NCBI GenBank assembly: GCA_040757715.1
Contig: JBFLWS010000015.1
Span: forward strand, 1-64,000
Direction: 5' to 3'
DNA: 64,000 nt
DNA from: CAIMFV01 sp040757715
GTDB lineage: Bacteria; Pseudomonadota; Alphaproteobacteria; Caulobacterales; Caulobacteraceae
Shown one piece after another: positions 19,525 to 30,774 of this stretch. The notes beneath the pieces are model-generated. The model saw nothing but the letters and a program-made list of their open reading frames with translations, had not been told where the DNA came from and ran no database searches. Position 1 is the stretch's first letter; each line of letters opens with the position of its first letter. The translations under genes and the position numbers were made by a program.

Positions 19525-21594
19525 ATGGCCAAGCCCGCCTCCACCGCTTCCGAACCCGATCTGTTCGCCGCCCCCGCATCGGCTCCGGCCCCCGCGCCAG
19601 CGCCGGCGAAGGCGGCCGCGCCCGCCGCTGCGCCGTCCGCCGCCCCTGGGTCCGCCGCGGCTGGCGGCTATTCGGCCAAGGACATCGAGGTGCTGGAAGG
19701 GCTGGAGCCCGTGCGCCGGCGCCCCGGCATGTACATCGGCGGCACCGACGAGCGCGCCCTGCACCACCTGTTCGCCGAAGTGCTGGACAACGCCATGGAC
19801 GAGGCGGTGGCCGGCCACGCCCGCATGATTCAGGTGACGTTCGAGGCCGATGGCGCGATCAGCGTCTATGACGATGGCCGCGGCATTCCGGTGGACCCGC
19901 ACCCCAAGCATCCGGGCAAGTCGGCGCTCGAAGTGATCATGACCGTGCTGCACTCGGGGGGAAAGTTCTCCGGCAAGGCCTATGAGACTTCCGGCGGCCT
20001 GCACGGGGTGGGGGTGTCGGTGGTGAACGCCCTCTCCGAGCGCCTGGACATCACCGTCTGGCGCGACGGCTATGAGTGGCGCCAGAGCTTCTCCCGCGGC
20101 CTGCCCCTCGGGCCCGTGCAACAGATTCAGCCGTCCAAGAAGCGCGGCACCCTGGTGCGCTTCGTCCCTGACCCCGAAATCTTCGGCGACGAGGCGACCT
20201 TCAAGCCGGCCCGGCTCTACCGCATGGCCCGCTCCAAGGCCTATCTCTACCGCGGGGTGGCCATCCGCTGGCGCTGCGCCGCCGAGCGCCTGGTGGAGGG
20301 CGTGCCGGCCGAGGCCGAGCTGCGCTTCCCCAATGGCCTCGCCGACTTCCTGGCCGAGCGCATCGCCGGGATCGAGACCGTCACCCCGGCCGCTTTCGCC
20401 GGGCGCATTGAGCGCAATGGCGAGGGCGGCACGGTGGAGTGGGCGGTGGCCTGGTCCCCCGCCGGCTTTGGCGAGCATGACAGCTTCGTCCAGTCCTACT
20501 GCAACACCGTGCCCACCCCCGAAGGCGGCACGCACGAGGCCGGCCTGCGCGCGGCCCTGCTGCGCGGGCTGAAGGCCTATGGCGAGTTGGTGGGCGAGAA
20601 GCGCGCCGGGCTTCTGACTGCCGAGGACGTCACCGCCCAGGCCGGCGCCCTCATCTCCGTCTTCATCCGCAACCCGGAGTTCCAGGGCCAGACCAAGGAG
20701 CGCCTCTCCTCCTCCGAGGCTCAGCGCCTGGTGGAGACCGTGCTGCGCGACCCGTTCGACCACTGGCTCACCGAACAGCCCAAGGCCGCCAACGCGCTTC
20801 TGCAGTTCGTGGTGGAGCGGGCCGAAGAGCGCCTGCGCCGGCGCAAGGAGCGGGAAGTCGCCCGCGCCTCGGCCACCCGCAAGCTGCGCCTGCCGGGCAA
20901 GCTGGCGGACTGCTCCGGCCAGTCGGCGGACGGCTCGGAACTGTTCATCGTCGAAGGCGATTCGGCTGGCGGCTCGGCCAAGCAGGCGCGCAATCGCCAG
21001 ACCCAGGCCATCCTGCCCCTGCGCGGCAAGATCCTCAATGTCGCCTCGGCCACCACCGACAAGACCGGCGCCAACAAGGAGCTGGCCGACCTCACCCTGG
21101 CGCTGGGCGTACAGGGCGGCTCGAAGTTCCGCGAGGAGGATCTGCGCTACGACCGCGTGATCATCATGACCGACGCCGACGTGGACGGCGCCCACATCGC
21201 CTCGCTGCTGATCACCTTCTTCTACCGCACCATGCCGGCCCTGGTGCGTGCTGGCCGGCTCTACCTCGCCATGCCGCCGCTCTACCGGATCAGCCATGGC
21301 GCGACGACCGCCTATGCCCGCGACGACGAGCACAAGGACGAGCTTCTCGCCACCACCTTCAAGAACAAGAAGCCGGAGATCGGACGCTTCAAGGGCCTCG
21401 GCGAAATGATGCCGGCGCAGCTGAAAGAGACCACCATGAATCCGGCGACGCGAACCCTCGCCCGCGTCACCCTGCCTCAGGACGAGGAGGATGTGGCCGG
21501 CCTCGTGGAGACCCTGATGGGCCGCAAACCGGAGCTGCGCTTCCGCTACATCCAGGACCACGCCGAGTTCGTGGCCGACGAACTGGACGTTTAG
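19525..21594 (+). CDS. parE: DNA topoisomerase IV subunit B
   Basis: A 689-residue GHKL ATPase subunit that, with ParC, separates daughter chromosomes. After an Ala/Pro-rich N-terminal tail (residues about 10-50) come the ATP-binding motifs EVLDNAMDEAV and GLHGVGVSVVNALS. The Toprim domain has EGDSAGGSAKQARNR and the metal triad DADVDGAHI. QTQAILPLRGKILNV favours ParE over GyrB. It is divergent from the helicase gene and its stop codon abuts the convergent hydroxylase gene (2 bp apart). Confidence 0.94.
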   Translation: MAKPASTASEPDLFAAPASAPAPAPAPAKAAAPAAAPSAAPGSAAAGGYSAKDIEVLEGLEPVRRRPGMYIGGTDERALHHLFAEVLDNAMDEAVAGHARMIQVTFEADGAISVYDDGRGIPVDPHPKHPGKSALEVIMTVLHSGGKFSGKAYETSGGLHGVGVSVVNALSERLDITVWRDGYEWRQSFSRGLPLGPVQQIQPSKKRGTLVRFVPDPEIFGDEATFKPARLYRMARSKAYLYRGVAIRWRCAAERLVEGVPAEAELRFPNGLADFLAERIAGIETVTPAAFAGRIERNGEGGTVEWAVAWSPAGFGEHDSFVQSYCNTVPTPEGGTHEAGLRAALLRGLKAYGELVGEKRAGLLTAEDVTAQAGALISVFIRNPEFQGQTKERLSSSEAQRLVETVLRDPFDHWLTEQPKAANALLQFVVERAEERLRRRKEREVARASATRKLRLPGKLADCSGQSADGSELFIVEGDSAGGSAKQARNRQTQAILPLRGKILNVASATTDKTGANKELADLTLALGVQGGSKFREEDLRYDRVIIMTDADVDGAHIASLLITFFYRTMPALVRAGRLYLAMPPLYRISHGATTAYARDDEHKDELLATTFKNKKPEIGRFKGLGEMMPAQLKETTMNPATRTLARVTLPQDEEDVAGLVETLMGRKPELRFRYIQDHAEFVADELDV

Positions 21595-21596
21595 CG

Positions 21597-22499
21597 CTAC
21601 TCCGCCGGTTGCCGCGCCCGCCAGCGCCGCTTCAGCTCCGCGCTGGTCTGCCGCGAGCCGTCGGGGCTCCAGCCGGGCGGCCCGAACAGATAGCCCGCAA
21701 ACTCTCGCGGCGACCGGGCGTGGGCGAGGTCGGCGAAGATGGCGATCCACTCGTGAAAAACCGCCCGCAACAGATTGAAATCGCCGAGGTTCTTGACGAT
21801 GCCGTAACGACACGGCTCGTCGTCGCGCTCCGGCTCGAAGGTGCCGAACATGCGGTCCCAGATGATCAATATGCCGGCGTAGTTCTTGTCGAGATAGCGC
21901 GGGTTCCGCGCATGGTGCACCCGGTGGTGTGAGGGGGTGTTGAAGACCCACTCGATGGGCTTGGGGAAGCGCTTCACCGCCTCGGTATGGATCCAGAACT
22001 GATAGACGAGGCTGATTCCCTTCTCGATGGCGATCATGGCCGGCGGAAAGCCTAGGAAGGCGAGCGGCAGCCAGACGATCCAGGTGAAGGCCACGCCCCC
22101 GGTCCAGGTCTGCCGCAGGGCGGTGGAGAGATTGTAGTGCTGCGAGGTGTGGTGGTTCACGTGCGAGGCCCACCAGAAGCGCCGCTCATGCGCCAGGCGG
22201 TGGAACAGGTAGTAGCAGAAGTCTTCCAGGAAGAAGATCGCCACCCACGCCCACCAGGCGGTCATGGAGATGGTGAACAGCCGGTGCTCATAGACCCACA
22301 GCATGCTCGCCGCCACCAGACCGCCGGTGAGCATTCCAGCGAGAGTTGAGCCGAAGCCCATGGCGAGGGAGACGGCAGTGTCCTTGGTCTCGTAGCGGGC
22401 CTTGGCGTTCAGGTACTTACCGGCCAGGATCTCCAGGATGATCAGCACCACGAAGGCCGGCACGGCCAGGGTGACGGGATCGAAATGCGCCTTTTCCAT
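21597..22499 (-). CDS. Membrane fatty acid hydroxylase / sterol desaturase family
   Basis: A 300-residue integral membrane di-iron enzyme. Several hydrophobic helices precede the His clusters HRLAH, HVNHHTSQH and, later, HHRVHH, which form the di-iron site of this superfamily. It probably hydroxylates a lipid acyl chain, but the substrate is unknown. The gene is preceded by a 131-residue protein gene with only 2 bp between, so the two are coupled. Its 3' end lies 2 bp from the stop of parE in convergent orientation. Confidence 0.9.
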   Translation of the reverse strand: MEKAHFDPVTLAVPAFVVLIILEILAGKYLNAKARYETKDTAVSLAMGFGSTLAGMLTGGLVAASMLWVYEHRLFTISMTAWWAWVAIFFLEDFCYYLFHRLAHERRFWWASHVNHHTSQHYNLSTALRQTWTGGVAFTWIVWLPLAFLGFPPAMIAIEKGISLVYQFWIHTEAVKRFPKPIEWVFNTPSHHRVHHARNPRYLDKNYAGILIIWDRMFGTFEPERDDEPCRYGIVKNLGDFNLLRAVFHEWIAIFADLAHARSPREFAGYLFGPPGWSPDGSRQTSAELKRRWRARQPAE

Positions 22500-22501
22500 G
22501 C

Positions 22502-22897
22502 TCAGGCCTCCAGGGCCGGCGGCCAGGCCGCGCCAGCGGACAGCGCGAAGCTCGCGCGATCACAGCCGATGTCGTGCAGGCGCAGGGTCAGCGTCTCGCC
22601 CTTGCGCTGGCCCTCGCCGAGCGTCGCCCAGGCCTCATCACGGGCCACATAGCCGTCCCCGGCCTGAAACAGGATCAGCGCCTTGTCGCCCGCCCGGGCC
22701 AGGGCCGAGGCGCCGCCCGCCGCCACCCACACCCCGCCGATGCGCTCGTCCGGAAACTCCTCCGCGAAGAGAGCGCGGGCGCGATCGAGGTCCAGCTTCG
22801 GCGTCGGCTTTGGAATTCTCGCCCAGGCGGCGAAGGCGACCATCACCAGCACCGCCAGGGCCGACAGGCCCTGGATAATCAGGAAGCTCGAAGACAT
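22502..22897 (-). CDS. Hypothetical membrane-anchored protein
   Basis: A 131-residue protein starting at the ATG at 22897 (MSSSFLIIQGLSALAVLVMV), chosen because it begins with one transmembrane helix; the open frame extends upstream without sense. The remainder is a small soluble domain (DRARALFAEEFPDERIGGVWV to ALSAGAAWPPALEA). No family recognised. It is translationally linked to the downstream fatty acid hydroxylase gene, so it may support that enzyme. Confidence 0.75.
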   Translation of the reverse strand: MSSSFLIIQGLSALAVLVMVAFAAWARIPKPTPKLDLDRARALFAEEFPDERIGGVWVAAGGASALARAGDKALILFQAGDGYVARDEAWATLGEGQRKGETLTLRLHDIGCDRASFALSAGAAWPPALEA

Positions 22898-23081
22898 CTG
22901 GACGTTTTCCTCTTTTTCGTCAGCCTCATCGAGCGTGACGGCCTCGTCAAGTTTCCTCTGAGACTGCAAACCTGAAAGGGCGCGACAGGGCGCCAAACCA
23001 TGCTATGCCTAGGGCATAATTCAGAGCGCCCGACGCCGGCCCTCGCGCCCGGCGGCCGAGGCTGCAAGGGAATCTGCCGTT

Positions 23082-24197
23082 TTGCCTACCGCTGTCATCG
23101 CCGCCACCGGCCTCTACACGCCCCCCTATTCCGCCTCCAACGAAGAACTGGTCGAGACCTTCAACGCCTATGTGGAGCGGTTCAACGCCGCTCACGCCGA
23201 CGAGATCGCCGCCGGAACCGTGGAGGCCCTGGCCCCCTCCTCGCCGGAGTTCATCCTCAAGGCCTCGGGCATCAAGGCGCGCTACCTGGTGAACAAGACC
23301 GGCGTGCTCGATCCGGACATCATGCGTCCGGTCATCCCCGAGCGCCCCAATGAGGAGCTCTCCATCCTCGCCGAGATCGCCGTCAATGCGGCCAAGGACG
23401 CCCTCGCCCGCTGGGGCAAGCCGGCCTCCGAGATCGGGGCGGTGATCTGCGCGGCCTCCAACATGCAGCGCGCCTATCCGGCCATGGCCATCGAGGTGCA
23501 GAACGCGCTGGGCATCGAGGGCTTCGCCTTCGACATGAACGTGGCCTGCTCCTCGGCCACTTTCGGCATCAAGACGGCGGCGGACTTCATCACCTCGGGC
23601 TCGGCCAAGGCGGTGCTGATGGTCAATCCGGAGATCTGCTCCGGCCACCTGAATTTCCGCGACCGCGACAGCCACTTCATCTTCGGCGACGTGGCCACCG
23701 CCGTAATTCTCGAGGCGGAAGATCAGGCCACGGGCGGCTGGGACATTCTGGGCACGCGCCTGCTCACCCAGTTCTCCAACAACATCCGCAACAATTTCGG
23801 CTTCCTCAACCGCGCGGCGCCGGAGGGGGTCGGAGCGCCGGACAAGCTGTTCATTCAGCAGGGGCGCAAGGTGTTCAAGGATGTGGTGCCCATGGTCTCG
23901 CATATGATCCTGGAGCACGCCGCCGAACTCTCCATCGAGCCCACGGCGCTGAAGCGGCTCTGGCTGCACCAGGCCAACATCAACATGAACGACTTCATCG
24001 CCAAGAAGGTGCTGGGCCGCGAGCCCACCCCAGAGGAGAACGTCATCATCCTCGACGAGTACGCCAACACCTCTTCGGCCGGCTCCATCATCGCCTTCCA
24101 CACCGCCAATGACGACTTCGCGGCGGGCGAGCTTGGCCTCATCTGCTCGTTCGGCGCCGGCTACTCCGCCGGCACGGTGTTCGTGAGGAAGCGTTAG
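23082..24197 (+). CDS. Beta-ketoacyl-ACP synthase III, PA3286/FabH2-like
   Basis: A 371-residue thiolase-fold condensing enzyme. A TTG at 23082, after AAGGGA, gives MPTAVIAATGLYTPPYS, the conserved start of this group. The catalytic triad is visible: Cys in NVACSSATFG, His in LHQANINMN and Asn in EYANTSSAGS. The sequence closely matches the type exemplified by Pseudomonas aeruginosa PA3286, which condenses medium-chain acyl-CoA with malonyl-ACP to feed beta-oxidation products back into fatty acid synthesis. That role here is inferred from similarity. Its stop overlaps the convergent lipoprotein gene's stop by 4 bp. Confidence 0.88.
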   Translation: MPTAVIAATGLYTPPYSASNEELVETFNAYVERFNAAHADEIAAGTVEALAPSSPEFILKASGIKARYLVNKTGVLDPDIMRPVIPERPNEELSILAEIAVNAAKDALARWGKPASEIGAVICAASNMQRAYPAMAIEVQNALGIEGFAFDMNVACSSATFGIKTAADFITSGSAKAVLMVNPEICSGHLNFRDRDSHFIFGDVATAVILEAEDQATGGWDILGTRLLTQFSNNIRNNFGFLNRAAPEGVGAPDKLFIQQGRKVFKDVVPMVSHMILEHAAELSIEPTALKRLWLHQANINMNDFIAKKVLGREPTPEENVIILDEYANTSSAGSIIAFHTANDDFAAGELGLICSFGAGYSAGTVFVRKR

Positions 24198-25087
24198 CTT
24201 TCCGGCGATTGTCGAGAACGCCGCCGTTTTCTAAACCGCAGAAGCAGAAAGACAGCGCCCGCGATCACTGGCGCAAACGGCAGCACGAAGGCAAGGGTGG
24301 TAATGACCACGCCGACGGCCTGCATCAGGTTGGGGAAGAAGCTCGTCGCAGCGGCTGCCACCGGCGCGAAGGGCCCGTCCGGGGCGATCATGGCCTCGGA
24401 CTGATAATTCAAGATCGTCTTCGACATCTGCACCCGACCCTGCATCACGGCGAGTTCAGAGGCCTCGGCGTCGATTTCGCCCTGGACGCGGGCCAAGGCT
24501 TCTTCCGTCGCCAGCAGATCCTTGATGCCGCTCGACGGTCGCTTCACCAGTTCCTGCAGTCGGTCTCGCAGAGCGCGTTTTGAGCGAAGCATGGCTTCAC
24601 TGTCGACGATCTGCCGCGTCAAATCCTCCGAGGTGGTGCTCGTACGGCTGACGCGCCCGCCAACGGAGCTGGCGTCGGAGCTGAGCTGGGCGCGAAAGTG
24701 ATCAAGCCACCGGGGATCAGCACGCAATTCCAGGCGAGCCGTGATCGTCTCGCGACCATTGGTGTCGGTTTGTTCGGAGAGCACCTGACAGACCACCGGG
24801 CCGGCCTGGCGGCAGAGGCTGGCGTGCTTCTTCGAAAGATCGTCCACGCGTCCGGCCGGGGTGACGATCTGATATTCGTACTCGTACGCTAGGTAATTTG
24901 CCCCCTGCGCCTGAACGGGCGCTGGCTTTGTAGGCGGCGCCGCGGGCGCTGGAGCCCCGTCAGCGGGCGGCTTGACCAGGTCAACCTTTACGGCGGTGTC
25001 CGAATAGGTCTGGAAATTGTGCTGCGCTGGCTTGCTGCACCCAGCAATCAGCAGTGCAAACGCCACGACAAAAGCTGTTTTAGTCAC
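24194..25087 (-). CDS. DUF4349-type lipoprotein with C-terminal membrane helix
   Basis: A 297-residue lipoprotein. GTG at 25087 places the start directly before the signal TKTAFVVAFALLIAGC, so I prefer it over upstream starts. A Pro/Ala linker follows, then a DUF4349-like alpha/beta domain and a coiled coil (SEAMLRSKRALRDRLQELVKR to ARVQGEIDAEASELAVMQGRV). A hydrophobic helix near the C-terminus ends in a basic tail (RFRKRRRSRQ). The topology suggests a periplasmic domain held at the inner membrane. It ends the operon that begins with the DUF4337 gene. Function unknown. Confidence 0.82.
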   Translation of the reverse strand: MTKTAFVVAFALLIAGCSKPAQHNFQTYSDTAVKVDLVKPPADGAPAPAAPPTKPAPVQAQGANYLAYEYEYQIVTPAGRVDDLSKKHASLCRQAGPVVCQVLSEQTDTNGRETITARLELRADPRWLDHFRAQLSSDASSVGGRVSRTSTTSEDLTRQIVDSEAMLRSKRALRDRLQELVKRPSSGIKDLLATEEALARVQGEIDAEASELAVMQGRVQMSKTILNYQSEAMIAPDGPFAPVAAAATSFFPNLMQAVGVVITTLAFVLPFAPVIAGAVFLLLRFRKRRRSRQSPES

Positions 25088-25171
25088 CCTGCCCCCCGCA
25101 GCTGATCGCGCCATCCTGGCTCGATCAGCCCCTAGTGGCAAGTCGTTCGCTCGACGCAGCGAGGTGAAGCT

Positions 25172-26407
25172 CTACCGCCCGGTCGCCAACGCTTGCGACG
25201 CCTCGGCGTCCTTGGCTTCCTGAGCGACCACCGCGTCATAGTGGGCGGCCTTGTAGTCCATGGCCGAACGCACCCGGTGACCGACGCTGGGGTGGTCGTA
25301 GAAGAAAATTTCCTCGATCTCCGACGGATTGGGTGCGCGGTACTCGGCGGTCTTGACGAGGGCCTTGGCGAGGCCGTCCGGTTCGTTGAAGTGGGTCACC
25401 GAGAAGTGGTCGGCGTCGGCCTCGGCCAGGCGGATGAAGCTGGAATTGAGCGGCGTGCCAAGCACGGTGAGCGTCGCCACCAGCGCCATCAGTACAGGTA
25501 TCCCGGCGGGATCGGCGACGCCGGTCACCCCCTTGGCCCCCAGCAGCTTCGCGGCCGCCGGGAACAGGGCCTGCACCAGACCGAAGGCGACAAAGGCCAT
25601 CAGCACCTGGCCGCCCAGCAGCCACCACGCATGCTGGTGCACATAGTGGCCCATCTCGTGGCCCACCACGCCGCGGACCTCGGCCACGTCGGCGCCCTTC
25701 TTGAACATGACATCGCTCATGGCCACCCGCGCCGAGCCGAATACGCCGCTGACATTGGCGGTGTAGCGGTTGGATTGCTTGGAGCCGTCATAGATGTAGA
25801 TCTTGTCGCTAGGCACGCCCACCTCGTGCGCCATGGTCACCACCGTGTCGCGTACCAGGCCGGGCGGGGCTGGCTTGAAGGTGTTGAACATGGGCTCAAT
25901 CACCACCGGCGCCAAAAGCATCAGCACCGCGAAGAAGGCGGCCACCAGACCGCCCGCCCACAGCCACCAGGTCTTGGGCGCGCGGCGGATCAAAGCGTAG
26001 AGCAAGACCAGGAACAAGGTCTGGATCACCACGCTGATCACCAGCCTGATCAGCTCCTCGGAGAACCAACCGCTGAAGGGCTGGCTGGTGAGGCCGTATT
26101 GGCCCTCGCGCCACCAGTGGGCGTAGCCGTCCCAGGGCAGGCTCAAGAGCCCGGCCAGCAGGCCGAACACCGTGAACACCACCAGGCCGGCCAGGACCGG
26201 CTTCTTGCCCTTGGCCTCGATGCCGGCGCGGAGCTTCACCAGGACTCCGGAGCGCACCAGGATGAGCGCGATGGCGATGGACGCCAACCATTCGCCCAAA
26301 ACCAGCCAGTGTCCGCCTTGCGTATAGGCCACCGCCTTGGCCACCTGAGCCGGCGAAAGCACCGCAAGATGCGCGGCCGCGGCCGCAACCGGATCGAACG
26401 TAGTCAT
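25172..26407 (-). CDS. M48-family membrane zinc metallopeptidase
   Basis: A 411-residue integral membrane peptidase with the zinc motif HEMGH (VVGHEMGHYVHQHAW). The downstream Glu of AEADADHFS is the likely third ligand. Several transmembrane helices precede the catalytic region, as in the Ste24/CAAX-type branch; the SNRYTANVSGVFGSARVAMSD segment is typical. In bacteria such enzymes act in membrane protein quality control. It lies 87 bp downstream of the MeaB gene and 84 bp upstream of the DUF4349 gene on the same strand. Confidence 0.9.
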   Translation of the reverse strand: MTTFDPVAAAAAHLAVLSPAQVAKAVAYTQGGHWLVLGEWLASIAIALILVRSGVLVKLRAGIEAKGKKPVLAGLVVFTVFGLLAGLLSLPWDGYAHWWREGQYGLTSQPFSGWFSEELIRLVISVVIQTLFLVLLYALIRRAPKTWWLWAGGLVAAFFAVLMLLAPVVIEPMFNTFKPAPPGLVRDTVVTMAHEVGVPSDKIYIYDGSKQSNRYTANVSGVFGSARVAMSDVMFKKGADVAEVRGVVGHEMGHYVHQHAWWLLGGQVLMAFVAFGLVQALFPAAAKLLGAKGVTGVADPAGIPVLMALVATLTVLGTPLNSSFIRLAEADADHFSVTHFNEPDGLAKALVKTAEYRAPNPSEIEEIFFYDHPSVGHRVRSAMDYKAAHYDAVVAQEAKDAEASQALATGR

Positions 26408-26494
26408 GCCTTCCCCCCAAGGATCGCATTCGAGCGGGCGGAGGGTGGCGCAAAGCGCGCCGCTTGTCAGGTGGGTTCGCGCGTTAAATTAAAT

Positions 26495-27421
26495 TCAGAC
26501 AATTGTGTTCAGGCGCTGGCGCAAGGACTCTGAAGCGGCGCGCTCGCGCAGGAAGGGGCTGGCGCCATCGTCCGCGAGGGGGCCGAGCGCCCGCAGGCCC
26601 TCCGTCCCGAACTTCTGCCGCAGCGCCGCGGCGAGCCAGGCCGCATCCTGTCGCCGGCGCTGGGCGTCGAGCCGAGCCCCCGCCCGCGCTAGGCCCTCGT
26701 CGAGAATGGCGTCGGCCAATGCCTCCACCCCCTCCCCGGTCTGAGCCGAGGCCATCAGCACCGGCGGCGCGGGCCGGTCGCGCACGGCGAGGCTGAGCGC
26801 GCCCTTGAGGTCGGCGGCGGCGCGGCGGGCGGGCAGGCCAAGGTCGGCCTTGGCCACCACGGCGAGGTCCGGCACTTCCATCACCCCCGCCTTCATGAAC
26901 TGGAGGGAGTCGCCGGAGCCGGGCTGGGCCAGAAACACCACGAGGTCGGCATAGTCGGCGATCTCGGTCTCGCTCTGTCCCACCCCCACGGTCTCGATGA
27001 GCACCAGGTCATAGAGGGCGCGGAACAGCACGATGGCCGGCGGGGCGATGTCGGCGAGGCCGCCCAGGCGGTCCCGCGCCGCCAGCGAGCGCACAAATAC
27101 CCCCTGATCCGACGGGTCGGCGTCCATGCGCGCCCGATCGCCCAGCAGCGCGCCGCCCGAGGCGCGGCTAGACGGGTCCACCGCCAGCACGGCCACGGTG
27201 CGGCCCCGGGCGCGGAAGGCCTTCAGGAGGCCGTTCAATAGCGTCGACTTACCCACCCCAGGCGGGCCGGTGAAGCCCACGGCGAGGCCAGATTGCGCCC
27301 GCCAACAGGCGTCGAGAAGGGCGATGGTGGCGTCCGCCTCCGGCCGCGCCTCCAGCTCGGCGAGGGCCGATGCGATCGCGCGCTTGCCCCCGGTGCGGAT
27401 GTCGGCGAGCGGGTCCGTCAC
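26495..27421 (-). CDS. ArgK/MeaB-family P-loop GTPase
   Basis: A 308-residue G3E-type GTPase. GTG at 27421 overlaps the TGA of the DUF4337 gene (GTGA) and gives a natural N-terminus (VTDPLADIRTGGKRAIASALAELE); the longer open frame is an artefact. Motifs: P-loop GPPGVGKST, DPSSRASGG, switch ETVGVGQSE and the base-specificity-like AKADLG. MeaB proteins protect and load adenosylcobalamin-dependent methylmalonyl-CoA mutase. No mutase gene is present in this window, so the client is unknown. Confidence 0.88.
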   Translation of the reverse strand: MTDPLADIRTGGKRAIASALAELEARPEADATIALLDACWRAQSGLAVGFTGPPGVGKSTLLNGLLKAFRARGRTVAVLAVDPSSRASGGALLGDRARMDADPSDQGVFVRSLAARDRLGGLADIAPPAIVLFRALYDLVLIETVGVGQSETEIADYADLVVFLAQPGSGDSLQFMKAGVMEVPDLAVVAKADLGLPARRAAADLKGALSLAVRDRPAPPVLMASAQTGEGVEALADAILDEGLARAGARLDAQRRRQDAAWLAAALRQKFGTEGLRALGPLADDGASPFLRERAASESLRQRLNTIV

Positions 27422-27981
27422 CCGACGAAGGCGAACGCCGCCCAGGCCGCACCGGCGAGGCCGAGCAACACCGACACCGCCCAGGGCCACTTCCTGCGGG
27501 TGATGATGGAGATGGTGGAGACCGCGATGGAGATCTGCAGCATGGCCGCGGCGAGCGTCAGCTTCGGGTGCCGGCCCTCGTGCTTCTCGGCAGCTTCGCG
27601 AGCCTCGTCGCGGGCCTTCTCGAACTCCTTGGCCTTGGCGGAGATTTCCTTCTGGTCCTCGGCCTCGCGCTTGGCGTTCTCGGCGGCCTTTTCGGCGTTC
27701 TTGCCCCCGCCATCGGCGGTGAGCTCGTCGATGCGCTTCTTGATGCCCTTGGCCTGGTAGAAGTTCCACTGGTCCGACGCCAGGGTCTGCTCGCGGATCA
27801 CATTGTTGGATTCCAGGATGGCGTGGGCCGTCTCCAGGCTTTCCACCGAGCCGATCACCGCCGTGATCACCGCCAGCAGGGCGATGGTGATGGAGACGAG
27901 GGTGATGAACGGGTCGTTCTTCTCGGCGGCCTCGGAGGCGCGCTCGCGAGCTTCGTTGAACTCGGTGGGGATCTCAGCCAC
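27418..27981 (-). CDS. DUF4337 family membrane protein
   Basis: A 187-residue protein with one N-terminal transmembrane helix (ITLVSITIALLAVITAVIGSVES) and two near the C-terminus. Between them lies a long charged Ala/Glu/Lys coiled-coil region (residues about 85-140). The segment VIREQTLASDQWNFYQAKGIK is a DUF4337 hallmark. The function is not known. It is the first gene of the operon and overlaps the MeaB GTPase by 4 bp. Confidence 0.85.
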   Translation of the reverse strand: MAEIPTEFNEARERASEAAEKNDPFITLVSITIALLAVITAVIGSVESLETAHAILESNNVIREQTLASDQWNFYQAKGIKKRIDELTADGGGKNAEKAAENAKREAEDQKEISAKAKEFEKARDEAREAAEKHEGRHPKLTLAAAMLQISIAVSTISIITRRKWPWAVSVLLGLAGAAWAAFAFVG

Positions 27982-28010
27982 GGCGGTCTCCTTGGTTCAG
28001 TTGCGGCCCA

Positions 28011-28059
28011 GGGCGGGTTCAGGAAAAGTGGGAACCGGTTTTCCGCCCGGAACCCGCCC
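28011..28059. repeat. Palindromic intergenic repeat, copy 2
   Basis: Outer arms GGGCGGGTTC (28011-28020) and GAACCCGCCC (28050-28059) are exact inverted repeats. The core between them has GGAAAAGTGGGAACCGGTTTTCC, which matches the core at 12773-12797 in most positions. The outer arms differ completely from copy 1. It lies just downstream of ppdK and may end that transcript. Confidence 0.75.
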
Positions 28060-28061
28060 CC

Positions 28062-30755
<2,694 letters not shown>

Positions 30756-30774
30756 CTGCCCAAGCTCCTCTTCA

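Noticed and set aside
19489..22173. 894-codon open frame on the minus strand across parE
   Set aside because: It is antisense to parE and the hydroxylase gene, low in sense, with no signal or motif; it is a GC-frame shadow.
26484..26500. TTAAATTAAA near the 3' end of the MeaB gene as a CtrA box
   Set aside because: The two TTAA parts are only a few bases apart, not seven, and lie downstream of genes rather than in a promoter position.
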